Under the pieces are notes generated by a model. It was not told where the DNA came from. It worked only from the letters and a program-made list of their open reading frames with translations, and made no database searches. This document shows positions 1-8,907 of a stretch of 64,000 bases of DNA, one piece after another (the stretch's first letter is position 1; every line of letters starts with the position of its first letter). A program made the translations under genes and the position numbers. The DNA is taken from positions 4,030,001 to 4,094,000 of the forward strand of contig CAXXPD010000003.1 in NCBI GenBank assembly GCA_963666415.2, given 5' to 3'. This stretch comes from Bin87 sp963666415 (GTDB lineage: Bacteria > Chloroflexota > Dehalococcoidia > Lucifugimonadales > UBA3495).

Positions 1-1
1 G

Positions 2-1063
2 GTGTGGGGGCTGATCATCGTGCTGGCTTACTCGCGGCACAGCTTCGTCTGGCCGACCCATGGGCAGACGCTGGAGGACATCATCGCCGGACTGGAAGCG
101 GCGTGGGTCTGCTTCGGCGGGGTGCCCCGCTATCTGGTCATCGACAATTGCCCGCCAGCGGTGGCGGGACCAGACCCGCTGCATCCGCGCTTCACCAGAG
201 GCTTCCTGGAATACTCGCAGTGCCGGGGTTTCATCGCCGATGCGGCGCGGGTGCGGAAACCCAAGGACAAGCCCAAGGTGGAGCGTGGCGTGCAGTACGT
301 CAGGGAGCGCTTCTTCAAGGGCGGCGATTTCCACGGTCTGCCCCACCTGAGGGCCGAAACCCAGCGCTGGTGTCTGGAGGTGGCCGGAATGCGCATCCAT
401 GGCACCACTCGCCGGAAGCCCCTGGTGGTTTTCCAGGATGAGGAGCGCCACACCCTGCTGCCCTGGGACGGCGAGCCCTACGAAATCGCCGACTGGCGCA
501 ATGCCAAGGTCCATCCCGACCATCACATCCAGTGTCAGCAGGCCCTGTATTCGGTGCCATCGGACCGGTGCCCGCCGCGTCAGCAGGTGGAAATCCGGCT
601 GGGCAGCAAGCTGGTGCACATCTATCACCGGGGCCAGCTGATCAAGACCCACCTCCGCCAGCCCCAGGGCGGACGCTCCACCGATCCCGACGATTACCCC
701 GCCGAGCTTTCCGCCTACACCACCAGAGCGCCGGATCGCATCCAGCGCAGCGCGGCGACACTGGGACCGGCGGTGGGCGAATACGCTGAGCGTCTCTTCG
801 ACGGCCCCCTGCCCTGGGCCAAGATCCGGCAGGGACACAAGCTGCTGCGTCTGGGCGAGCGTTACACGGCGCAGCGTCTGGACGCCGCCTGTCGTCGGGC
901 CCTGGCCGTGGATCTCATCGACGTGCGCCGATTGGAACGCATCCTGGTGCAGGCCCTGGAACAGGAGGCCATGCCCCAGCTGCCCTTGCCCATGCCGCCG
1001 GGCCGCTTCGCCCGTCCCGGTAGCGTCTTCGCTTACACCGCATACCGCCGTCAGTCAGCATGA
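2..1063 (+). CDS. istA: IS21 transposase IstA, C-terminal part
   Basis: DDE transposase of the IS21 family that cuts and joins the element ends. The window begins inside the gene: the other copy at 49988-51556 is 522 aa and matches these roughly 353 residues. The visible part includes the second Asp (LVIDNC) and the Glu region (KPKVERGVQYVRE) of the catalytic core, followed by the Mu-C-like C-terminal domain. Its stop overlaps the istB start by 4 nt, the normal coupling in this family. Confidence 0.93.
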   Translation: MWGLIIVLAYSRHSFVWPTHGQTLEDIIAGLEAAWVCFGGVPRYLVIDNCPPAVAGPDPLHPRFTRGFLEYSQCRGFIADAARVRKPKDKPKVERGVQYVRERFFKGGDFHGLPHLRAETQRWCLEVAGMRIHGTTRRKPLVVFQDEERHTLLPWDGEPYEIADWRNAKVHPDHHIQCQQALYSVPSDRCPPRQQVEIRLGSKLVHIYHRGQLIKTHLRQPQGGRSTDPDDYPAELSAYTTRAPDRIQRSAATLGPAVGEYAERLFDGPLPWAKIRQGHKLLRLGERYTAQRLDAACRRALAVDLIDVRRLERILVQALEQEAMPQLPLPMPPGRFARPGSVFAYTAYRRQSA

Positions 1064-1860
1064 GGAGATTACCCATGACCCGAACCACCGAACTCACCCC
1101 GCTGCTCAAGAGCCTCAAGCTGGGCGCTTTGGCCAGCACCCTGCCGGAACGCATCGCCCTGGCCCGTAGGGAGCAGCTGGATTACGCCTCATTCCTGGAA
1201 ATCATCCTCAGCGACGAGGTCAATCGCCGCGCCCACCGCCGCACCGAACTCCGGCTGCACAATGCCGGCTTCGAGGAGACCTGCCGCCTGGAGGACTTCG
1301 ACTGGTCGGCGTCAATTACCCTGGACCGCCGCCTGCTGGACGCTGTATTCTCCCTGGAGTTTCTCGACCGGCACGAACACGTCCTACTGGTGGGCCCCGC
1401 CGGTGTCGGCAAGAGCTTCTTCGCCCAGGCCCTGGGCTACGCCGCCGTCCGCGCCGGATACTCCGTGCGCTTCAGCCACGCCGACGACTTCTTCAAGGCC
1501 CTGACCCAGGCCAGAGTGGACAACTCGGTGGACCGTACCTTCCGGTCTTTCCTCACGCCCGACCTGCTCATCCTCGATGACCTGGGTCTCCATGGCCTGA
1601 CCGCCCAGCAGTCCGCCGACCTCTACGAACTCATCCTCAATCGACATCGGGCGTCCAGCTTCATCATCACCAGCAACCGGGCCGTGGACGAATGGCTGGG
1701 TCTCTTCGATGACCCCATCCTGGGCAACAGCGCGCTGGATCGCCTGGCCAACGCCAGCTACCAGATCGTCATCGAAGGCGCCAGCTACCGGGAACGACTC
1801 TCGCCACACCGCGCTCTACTGGCCGCAAAGGGGGTGATTGACCCGCAAACTACAACCTGA
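1060..1860 (+). CDS. istB: IS21 helper ATPase IstB
   Basis: AAA+ ATPase that works with IstA in target selection. It is 266 aa, full length for the family. Walker A is GPAGVGKSF near residue 103 and Walker B is LLILDDLG near residue 160; a C-terminal TSNR sensor-like motif follows. The start ATG overlaps the istA stop. The protein is identical in translation to the copy at 49191-49991, so the two IS21 copies moved recently. Confidence 0.95.
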   Translation: MRRLPMTRTTELTPLLKSLKLGALASTLPERIALARREQLDYASFLEIILSDEVNRRAHRRTELRLHNAGFEETCRLEDFDWSASITLDRRLLDAVFSLEFLDRHEHVLLVGPAGVGKSFFAQALGYAAVRAGYSVRFSHADDFFKALTQARVDNSVDRTFRSFLTPDLLILDDLGLHGLTAQQSADLYELILNRHRASSFIITSNRAVDEWLGLFDDPILGNSALDRLANASYQIVIEGASYRERLSPHRALLAAKGVIDPQTTT

Positions 1861-2412
1861 TAATAGTCAATTCACCGCGCTCCCAGGGTGGCTGGATGTC
1901 CGTGAAAATCGCCGGCCTAATGACCATGAAAATTGACACTGAACAGGCCAAAGAGCGCGGGGGTGGTTCGGGCGATGGCTCGTTCCGACCACTGGCGCTG
2001 GGTTTCCATGCCCAGGTGAGCCCGCAGCTCCTCAAAGGTCACCTCGACCTGCCAGCGCAGCAGATACCACTGCAGTATCCGCAGGGGTTCCGCCTCGGTG
2101 TCGGTGCATAGCAAAGCATAGGGCCCGCGGCGCTCCTCCAGGTATCTGATGACGACCCAACGTATGGGAAGGCGCGGCGGCCCGCCGTGGTACCACAGCG
2201 CCACGCCCGAAGCGAGCTCGACCATGGCGGTACTGCCGTCGGAACCGGTGGCGCGGTAGGGAATCCATTGTGTAGCGGGATCGTCCAGCACCGCCGTGGG
2301 ACTGGGCAATCGCGCGCCGACCACCCGGGGCCGCCCGATCTGGCCGGGCCGCCGCGGTGGCGCGGGCTGGTACAGGGACGCGTCCTTGCGCAGTTTGGTG
2401 ACGACGACAATC

Positions 2413-3790
2413 AGTAGAGTACCGGGAGGTGGTGTAAAAGCATCGGTGTAGCAAAAAGCTGACCACCGCGTCATCCTTGATCGGAAGTCACAACCCAACC
2501 AAGGAGAACGACGGTGGTCAAGCAAAGAATGGATCTTTTGGAATTATTACGCAAGCGTGGTATGGACGGAGACGTGGACTTTCTGCGGGAAGCACTGCGG
2601 GTCCTGGTGGACGGCATCATGGACGCCGAGGTTTCCGCCCAGATCGGCGCCCAGCACGGCGAACGCAGCCCGGAGCGGGTCACCTACCGCAACGGCTACC
2701 GCAACCGCACCTGGGACACCCGGGTGGGCACCATGGAGTTGCACATTCCCAAGCTGCGGGAAGGCAGCTACTTCCCCAGCCTGCTGGAACCGCGGCGGCG
2801 CAGCGAGAAGGCTCTGCTGTCGGTGATCCAGCAAGCCTACGTGGAGGGCGTCTCCACCCGTCGGGTGGACGATCTGATCAAGGCCCTGGGCTGCGATGGC
2901 ATCTCCAGCAGCCAGGTGTCGCGCATCTGCCAGCAACTGGACGAAGTGGTGGACAGTTTCCTGGGTCGGCCCCTGGACGATGGTCCCTACCCCTACGTGT
3001 GGCTGGACGGCCTGACCCAGAAGGTTCGGGAGGGCGGTCGCATCGTCAACGTCTGCGTGGTGGTGGCGACGGGGGTCAATGCCGAAGGGCAGCGTGAGAT
3101 CCTGGGTATGGACGTGGGCGCCAGCGAGGACGGCGCCTTCTGGCTGGCCTTCCTGCGGTCGCTGACCGCTCGGGGCCTCAGCGGGGTGGAGCTGGTAACC
3201 TCCGATGCTCACCAGGGGCTGAAGAACGCCATCGCCGCGGTGTTCACTGGGGCCAGCTGGCAGCGCTGCCGCACCCACTTCATGGCCAACCTGCTCACCC
3301 GAGTGCCCAAGCGTGCCCAACCCGGCCTGGCCACCCAGGACATTCTCGCATGGTCCGCACCATCTACCAGCAACTGTCTCCCGCCGAGGTCCACGGCCAA
3401 TTGGACCGAGTGGTGGAACAACTCCGGGAGCCCTTTGCCCAGGTGGCCGAACTGCTGGCGGATGCCGCGCCGGACATCCTGGCCTTCACGGCCTTCCCAG
3501 TGGCCCACTGGCAGAAGCTGTGGTCCAACAACCCGCAGGAACGGCTGAACCGGGAGATCCGTCGCCGCACTGACGTGGTGGGCATCTTCCCCAACCGGCC
3601 GTCGGCGCGGCGCCTGGTGGGCGCGGTGCTGGCCGAGCAACACGACGAATGGGCCGAAGCCCGCCGCTACCTCACCATCCCCAACGCCGCCGGCAACGAG
3701 GCACTGCCGGAGCCCAATATGCTGGACGCAGCGGCCTGATCAACATCAAAAGGGATGACGCGCTTTTACACCTATTGACGGGACACTACC
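2413..3790 (+). mobile_element. IS256-family element, copy 1
   Basis: Complete 1378-bp element with imperfect terminal inverted repeats (both ends share TAG.GT.CCG and GGTGTAAAA blocks). It is flanked by an exact 8-bp duplication, CGACAATC, at 2405-2412 and 3791-3798. Eight bp is the normal duplication size for IS256. Removing the element and one duplication restores the IS701-like transposase frame. A near-identical copy lies at 41184-42562. Confidence 0.95.
2514..3739 (+). CDS. IS256-family transposase in two overlapping frames
   Basis: Mutator-type DDE transposase. The first frame starts at GTG 2514 after AAGGAG and carries the Asp motifs VWLDGLTQKVR and VTSDAHQGLK. The second frame, from about 3335 to 3739, carries the Glu motif NNPQERLNREIRRRT and the usual C-terminus. 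Moving between them needs a -1 shift near 3336-3349. Compared with the usual family sequence there are about 14 extra nt just before the MVRTIY motif. The other copy has exactly the same break, so this is either a shared mutation or a programmed shift. Confidence 0.85.
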
Positions 3791-4528
3791 CGACAATCGG
3801 CTTTGACATACTCTGGCAATGCCGCAGGAACTCGCGCTTGGCGTAGCCGCCATCGGCCACCACCACCAGGTCCCGGTCCGGCAGCCACCGGCGCAGGCAG
3901 ACCAGCATCTGCTGGGCGTAGTCGGTGACCGTCTTGTGCCGGCGACCTTTGCGCCGGTCGTAGCGGGCCGACACCACCAGCGCGGTCAAAAACGGTAGCG
4001 CCCAGTGTCGACCCGCCCATCCGATACGCGTCAGCAACATCAGGCTCACCCATTGCAATCCGGGGGTCATCACCACCTGGTCGTCCTTGGACCGCACCGG
4101 ATCCCGATACCGCCCCTTGGCCGCAATCTTCCGGCCCCAGCGTCGTTCCACCGTCTCGTCAATGCCGAACACCAACGGCTCGGTGGATGAACCAAGGCGC
4201 CCGGCCACCAGCAGCAACAGCACCCGGCTCAGTTGCAGCGGCGACCATCGGGCACGGTTGAGCACGTGGTGATAGATGGCGAAGTCGCCGTGCTGCCCAA
4301 TCCCCAGGATGTTGAGGGCGGAGGACACGGTGCGTTTGCCGGGAGACAGGATCGCTCCCATGGCCAGGAGTTGGGCTTTGCGCCAGGTCCTGGGGTCAAA
4401 CAGGTGCTCAAAGGGCAGCAGCAGGGTTACTATGACTGCGGGCAGGGTGGGCATACGCGACCTCTTGTAGTGATTTGGTCGAGCTTACCCTGTTCTTATA
4501 ATTTATCTAGCTTTTGTACAAAGTCGAG

Positions 4529-4943
4529 CAGTAAGGTGTCCGTAATCAAACGTCATATCGCGGTGGACACGCAAGGATTGCCCCATGCGATACACGTGAC
4601 TACCGCCGACGTTACCCAACCGGGCTGGGGCTTTGGCGATGTTTGACGAAAACCGGTCCGGCCTCAACCAGGTCCAGAAGGTGCTGGTGAACGGGGGTTA
4701 CACCGGGGAGCCCTTTGCCGCTGCGGCGCAAAGCTTGTTGGGAGCCTCGGTGGAAGTGGTGAAACGCAACGAACTGCACACCTTCGTGGTGCTTCCAAAG
4801 CGATGGGTGGTGGAGCGATCTTTCGCCTGGCTGGAAAAGTGCCGCCGACTCTGAAAAAACTGCAAAAGAAAGCTCAATACCAGCCTGCAAATGGTGGTGC
4901 TTGCCTTCATGGTGCTAATCCTCAAAAGATTGTAAACAGGCTC
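4529..4943 (+). pseudogene. IS5-family transposase remnant (C-terminal half)
   Basis: The remnant begins with VIKRHIAVDTQGLPHAI, continues after a frameshift near 4620 with QKVLVNGGYTGEPFAAA and LPKRWVVERSFAWLEKCRRL, then has a stop where Trp is expected and resumes KNCKRKLNTSLQMVVLAF. This is the usual C-terminal order of an IS5-family transposase. The N-terminal half was removed by the IS701-like insertion. The AAACAGGCTCTCA near 4935-4945 looks like the terminal repeat of the IS. Confidence 0.8.
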
Positions 4944-5293
4944 TCAGACCAACTGTTCCAGCTTGTCCAGCAAACGTTGCACATCAGCCAGTCCGGCGGC
5001 CACGTTGTCGGCATTGTTCCAATTCCCGTAGGAATTAACGTGCAGGTCTCGTGCAACGGCAAACAACTGTCGGATTTCATCGTCGCCGGTCTCGGCCACC
5101 AACCGCGCGATAGAGTTATACAACGCGACGTGGCTCCGATGCGGCCATCCGCGCCCGTCAGCAACGGATTTGACCATCTGGGCCGTGCGCCCCAGCCTTT
5201 CTCGGACGCCGAGCGGGCATCGCCAGCCGCAAGCTCGCTTTCCGCTTGAGCGAGCAAACGGCGGCTGTCCTCTCTGTAGGTCTGCATTACCAT
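4944..5293 (-). pseudogene. PaREP1-family protein, frameshifted
   Basis: The N-terminal frame reads DSRRLLAQAESELAAGDARSASEKGWGA. The continuation QMVKSVADGRGWPHRSH and DDEIRQLFAVARDLHVN lies in another frame and is typical of PaREP1/HEPN-like all-alpha proteins. One missing base near 5186 (GGCGCACGG instead of GGCGCAACGG) explains the break. The stop codon falls in the terminal repeat of the neighbouring IS5 remnant, so the natural C-terminus may also be lost. The start lies 4 nt downstream of the HicB-like gene, suggesting one operon. Confidence 0.65.
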
Positions 5294-5296
5294 CGG

Positions 5297-5509
5297 TCAG
5301 TTCTCAAAGAATGTCTTATTGGTCGTGTTCATTTTGATTATTCTGGGTGCCGCGCCTTCGTCAAAATAACAAAGCACTGCATCTTTGACCATGGCCTTGA
5401 GATCGGCCCAGTCATTCCCCTGCGTGAAAATGCCGTACCCCAACGCCCTGGCGTCGTAGCCGCCTTTGATGGCTTCGGTCACTTCGAACATTATCTCGGT
5501 GGTCGGCAT
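5297..5509 (-). CDS. Small HicB-like protein
   Basis: About 70 aa: IMFEVTEAIKGGYDARALGYGIFTQ followed by DLKAMVKDAVLCYFDEG, the short beta-beta-alpha pattern of the HicB antitoxin fold without a DNA-binding tail. Family members are often mislabelled as 2-oxoisovalerate dehydrogenase. ATG 5509 is preferred because AGGGTGAG sits 4-5 nt upstream; a GTG at 5518 is possible. It is tightly linked to the PaREP1 gene downstream. A regulatory or antitoxin-like role is inference only. Confidence 0.7.
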   Translation of the reverse strand: MPTTEIMFEVTEAIKGGYDARALGYGIFTQGNDWADLKAMVKDAVLCYFDEGAAPRIIKMNTTNKTFFEN

Positions 5510-5579
5510 GGTACTCACCCTGAATGGTCGTGCTTGGAAGGACGGTATAGAGGCAGTCTGACAGTGTCAACAAAGAATT

Positions 5580-5609
5580 GAGCGCCCCTCTCAAACGAGA
5601 GGGGCGCTC
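5580..5609 (-). terminator. Strong hairpin downstream of the cupin gene
   Basis: A perfect 13-bp stem (GAGCGCCCCTCTC with its complement) and a 4-nt loop. It lies about 40 nt beyond the stop of the minus-strand cupin gene and upstream of the HicB-like gene, so it could end cupin transcription. There is no long T run. Confidence 0.6.
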
Positions 5610-5650
5610 TTTCGTGAAACTCGGTTGCCGCCGGCAACTGGGGGTCGCGA

Positions 5651-6223
5651 CTAGCGGTCCATGACCACCACGGTGCCTTCTTCAGGGTTGTACTGGTAGC
5701 GGGTTACGCGGTCCAGTTTCTGGGATTCGAGGCGCACCACGACGGCGCGGTCGCCGGTGACGTTCAGGGTGTTGTGGATCTCGCCGGGCAGGAAGAAGGC
5801 CACCTTGCCGTCCTTCTGGACGAAGTCGCCGATCTCCTGAATCTGCACCGAGTCCACGCCCTCACCGGGATAGAACCAGCGCCACTTGGTCTGCTTGATG
5901 GCGCCGTCGTACACGCCGTACACCACCCAGGCCGCGCCGTGGTCGTGGGGCAGGTTGTCTTGGTCGGGCTTCTGCACCGACGCCATGAGCCAGAAACCGC
6001 CACCCGGGTGCCCGTAGTCTTCATCCAGGTGGATGTCATAGCGTCCGTACCCACCCTGGTCGGGAAGTTCCAGTCGCTCTTCGAGCCAGCCGGGGGTGGT
6101 CAGCAAGCGTTCCATGCGTTCCGCCACGCCCGAGGCCTGAGCCAACGCGTCCTGCGTGGTGTCGAAAATCTCGCGCACGTCGTCTATGAACGCATCCACC
6201 GAATAGGCTGTAGTTTGAGTCAT
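5651..6223 (-). CDS. Cysteine-dioxygenase-like cupin protein
   Basis: A 190-aa cupin. Motif 1 is LPHDHGAAW (metal-binding His pair) and motif 2 is LPGEIHNTLN (third His), the arrangement of cysteine dioxygenase type I and related thiol dioxygenases, which oxidise a thiol to a sulfinate using Fe(II) and O2. The start at 6223 is chosen over a longer frame because GGAGG sits 7 nt upstream. The actual substrate cannot be read from sequence. It is followed by a strong hairpin. Confidence 0.75.
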   Translation of the reverse strand: MTQTTAYSVDAFIDDVREIFDTTQDALAQASGVAERMERLLTTPGWLEERLELPDQGGYGRYDIHLDEDYGHPGGGFWLMASVQKPDQDNLPHDHGAAWVVYGVYDGAIKQTKWRWFYPGEGVDSVQIQEIGDFVQKDGKVAFFLPGEIHNTLNVTGDRAVVVRLESQKLDRVTRYQYNPEEGTVVVMDR

Positions 6224-6343
6224 CTTGAACCTCCAAGTAATACAGAATCCTATTTTGTTTATTCTGATAGGTAATAAGTACGGTGTCAACTAACGGATGA
6301 ACTTCGCGAGCGGCCACGTTCAAGTACGGGATGACGTTTTACC

Positions 6344-6376
6344 GGGATACACAGGATAAACAGGATGAACAGGATG
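6344..6376. repeat. Short degenerate tandem repeat (CAGGAT units)
   Basis: Four closely spaced GGAT(A/G) units with intervening ACA/AAC in the 340-bp gap between the cupin and the amidohydrolase genes. No gene is seen in this gap. Confidence 0.5.
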
Positions 6377-6568
6377 GGGGATTTTGCAGAGCAACGAGTT
6401 CGTCACGTCGTCGCGTTTATGGCGGTCGCGGACAGCGCGTCGGCTCAATGAATGAGTGCTGCGACAGGCTCAGGATGAGCGGAGGTTGAGTGGAGCGTAT
6501 GCTATGATTGGCGCGATTCAACGATTCCGTGCTTGCGTCGACGATCCTCGACACCAGGAGGTGCGATC

Positions 6569-7585
6569 ATGCCGCCCAGTGGCAACGAATGGCTGGCCCT
6601 AACCGCCGAACCCACCCTGGAACCCGATCTGCCCATCTGCGACCCTCATCACCACTTCTGGGTGCAGCGCCCCGAACCCGTTGCCTACCAGCAGTACTTG
6701 CTGCCTGACCTGGTTGCCGACATCACCAGCGGCCACAACGTCCGCTCCACCGTGTTCATCGAGGCGCGTTCCGAGTACCGCACCGACGGTCCGGATGAGA
6801 TGCGCTCCGTAGGCGAGGTGGAGTTCATCCAGAGCATTGCCGACGAAAGCGCCACCGGACGCTACGGTGAAGCCTGAGCCGCCGCCGCCATCATCGGACG
6901 CACCGACCTCAAGATGGGCGATGCCGTGCGCCCCGTGCTGGAGGCGTTGCAGGCCGCCAGCCCAAACCGCTTCCGCGGCATCCGCCACTCGGTCGGCTGG
7001 GACCCGCATCCCGATGTTGAAAACCGGGAGGTTGAGGGATGCTTGCAGCGCGACGACTATATGGCCGGCGCCCGCGTGCTGCGGGACATGGGCCTGATCC
7101 TGGAAACAACCGTATTTTCCCCGCAGCTGCCCGATCTGGCCGACTTCGCTCGCCGCATCCCCGACCTGACCATCGTGCTGAACCACATCGGCGGGATGAT
7201 GCGCACCGGCCCCTATGCCAACCGGGACGACGAGGTCATCCCCGAGTGGCGCAGCGGCATTGAAGCCGTGGGCGCCTGCCCTAACGTGATCATGAAACTC
7301 GGCGGCATCGGGATGCCCCGCATCGGTTACAACTGGCACGAGCGGGAGACGCCCATCGGCTCCGAGGAGCTGGCCGACTCGGTAGGCGACTGGATGCGGC
7401 ACTGCCTGGACGCATTTGGGCCGGACCGGTGCATGTTCGAGAGCAACTTCCCGGTGGACAAGGTGTCGTTCTCATACAACGTGATGTACAACGCGTTCAA
7501 ACGGATGTCGGAGGGCTACTCGCCTTCGGAGAGGGCGGCCGCATTCCACGACACCGCGGTTCGCGTGTACCGGATCGACGCATAA
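6569..7585 (+). pseudogene. Amidohydrolase-2 family protein with in-frame TGA
   Basis: Metal-dependent hydrolase of the amidohydrolase-2 family. DPHHHFW near residue 30 is the N-terminal metal motif, LNHIGG is a later metal ligand, and FESNFPVDK near the C-terminus carries the final Asp/Pro motif. ATG 6569 has AGGAGGTG just upstream. An in-frame TGA at 6875-6877 interrupts the protein after about 100 residues; both sides stay in the same frame and align with one family member of about 338 aa. It precedes the epoxide hydrolase by 24 nt, probably one operon. Nonsense mutation or sequence error are the simplest explanations. Confidence 0.85.
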
Positions 7586-7609
7586 TCCCCAAGCCACAGG
7601 AGAAATCCC

Positions 7610-8758
7610 ATGGAGCCCTTTGAGATTGCAATCAGCGATGAGGTGCTAGACGACCTGCGCCAACGGCTCGGCCAGACCCGTTGGCCCGACGAGATGCCCG
7701 GCGTGGGCTGGGACTACGGTTCCAACCTGGACTACATCAAGGATCTGTGCGAGTACTGGCGCACCGACTTCGACTGGCGGGCGCAGGAAAAGAAGCTCAA
7801 CGCGTTCAATTACTACAAGTCAGAGGTGGACGGGCTCAGCATCCATTTCATCCTGGAGAAGGGAACGGGGCTGTACCCCATGCCGCTGGTGATCACCCAC
7901 GGATGGCCCAGCACGTTCTTTGAGATGTCCAAGATCATTCCGCTGCTGGCCGACCCGGGGAGTCACGGCGGGGATCCCGCCGATTCCTTTGATGTGGCGG
8001 CCCCGTCGCTACCCGGGTTCGGGTTTTCGCAGGCGTCGCAGGAGCGGGGGATGCAGGTGCAGAAGGTTGCGGACCTGTGGGCCAAGCTGATGACCGAAAA
8101 CCTCGGTTACCCGAAGTTCGCGGCACAGGGCGGCGATATCGGCTCCGGCGTGACCTCACGCCTGGGATATGCCCACTCGGACAAGATGATCGGCGTCCAC
8201 CATACTTCCGTCACGCGTCCCACGCCCTACCTTGGTCCCGGATCGCGCCCGCTCACCGAGGCGGAGCAGGCGCATTCGGACCAGCGCGAGCGATGGCAAC
8301 AGAGCGAGGGTGGCTACAGCCACATCCAGGGCACCAAACCGCAGACCCTATCATACGGCCTGAACGACTCTCCCGTCGGCCTGGCGGCGTGGATTGTCGA
8401 GAAGTACCGCACGTGGAGCGACTGCCACGGCGACGTGGAGAGCCGCTACACCAAGGACGACCTGCTGACCATCGTGACCATCTACTGGGTCACGCAAACC
8501 ATCGGGTCGTCGGTGCGGATGTACAAGGAGAACCAGAGCACCCTTTGGGAGATGGCCGAGGGAGAAAAGGTACCGACGCCGGCCGGCATGGCCATGTTCC
8601 CCCAGGAAATCGCCAAGCCGCCGCGCGAGTGGGCCGAGCGTTCCTACGATGTGCGCCGCTGGGAGGAGATGCCGCGCGGGGGGCACTTTGCCGCGCTGGA
8701 GGAGCCGGAGCTGCTGGCCCACGAGGTCCGCGAGTTCTTCCGGCCGTTCCGCGGGTAA
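7610..8758 (+). CDS. Epoxide hydrolase (EHN-domain alpha/beta hydrolase)
   Basis: A 382-aa protein with the N-terminal epoxide hydrolase domain (FEIAISDEVLDDLRQRL) and an alpha/beta-hydrolase core. HGWPSTFFE gives the oxyanion region, GGDIGSG carries the nucleophile Asp, and GGHFAALEEPE carries the catalytic His. It hydrolyses epoxides to diols, or acts on a related substrate. The start has AGGAG 8 nt upstream. It follows the amidohydrolase gene closely, suggesting a small catabolic operon. Confidence 0.92.
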   Translation: MEPFEIAISDEVLDDLRQRLGQTRWPDEMPGVGWDYGSNLDYIKDLCEYWRTDFDWRAQEKKLNAFNYYKSEVDGLSIHFILEKGTGLYPMPLVITHGWPSTFFEMSKIIPLLADPGSHGGDPADSFDVAAPSLPGFGFSQASQERGMQVQKVADLWAKLMTENLGYPKFAAQGGDIGSGVTSRLGYAHSDKMIGVHHTSVTRPTPYLGPGSRPLTEAEQAHSDQRERWQQSEGGYSHIQGTKPQTLSYGLNDSPVGLAAWIVEKYRTWSDCHGDVESRYTKDDLLTIVTIYWVTQTIGSSVRMYKENQSTLWEMAEGEKVPTPAGMAMFPQEIAKPPREWAERSYDVRRWEEMPRGGHFAALEEPELLAHEVREFFRPFRG

Positions 8759-8783
8759 CGCGTCGTCGGGTTGACTAGAAAAT

Positions 8784-8811
8784 GTAGGGGCGAATGATTA
8801 TTCGCCCCTAC
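8784..8811. terminator. Perfect GTAGGGGCGAAT hairpin
   Basis: Twelve-bp perfect stem (GTAGGGGCGAAT) with a GATT loop, 25 nt after the epoxide hydrolase stop. It could end that operon. It resembles dispersed palindromes rather than a classic T-tailed terminator. Confidence 0.6.
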
Positions 8812-8907
8812 GCAATGGTTGATGCTTGACTGGTCTGCTACCGGAACACGGCCAGGCACTTGGTGGAGTTGAAGATGTACGTTTCGTACCAGTCCACGAT
8901 ATCCGCC

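Larger units (their letters stand above)
1..1938 (+). mobile_element. IS21-family element, copy 1 (left end outside window)
   Basis: Carries istA (partial) and istB in the usual overlapping order. The right end is recognised because the second copy (49113-51690, opposite strand) ends with the same terminal bases, TGTCA when read inward. At its right edge it cuts into the 3' part of an IS701-like transposase gene, so it inserted after that element. The left terminus and target duplication lie outside the window. Confidence 0.9.
1939..4454 (-). pseudogene. IS701-like (DDE_5) transposase, split by IS256 and 3'-truncated
   Basis: The N-terminal 220 residues are encoded at 3791-4454 and the next part at 1939-2412. 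Between them sits a complete IS256 element with an 8-bp target duplication. The second copy (33752-35131) shows the unbroken reading frame through the junction (SKPIVVVTKLRK). The C-terminal end after LFGLFSV is lost where IS21 inserted. Catalytic motifs FGIDETVERRWG and VVADGGY survive, but the gene cannot make a full transposase. Confidence 0.88.
1939..4528 (-). mobile_element. IS701-like element, copy 1, interrupted and truncated
   Basis: Minus-strand copy of the element seen again at 31007-36355. Its upstream end (4490-4528) carries the terminal sequence that reads CTCGACTTTGTACAAAAG from the outside inward. The 3' part is cut off by IS21 copy 1, and the middle is split by IS256 copy 1. 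It inserted into an older IS5 transposase gene, whose remnant starts directly after 4528. Confidence 0.8.

Noticed and set aside
2187..2417. Plus-strand frames over the IS701-like transposase
   Set aside because: They mirror the minus-strand transposase and show no motif or ribosome site; the same holds for the long antisense frames over the IS66, IS256, IS1380 and IS21 genes.
6875..6877. TGA as a selenocysteine codon in the amidohydrolase
   Set aside because: No SECIS-like hairpin was evident directly downstream, and the family does not use Sec at this place; a nonsense mutation or error is simpler.
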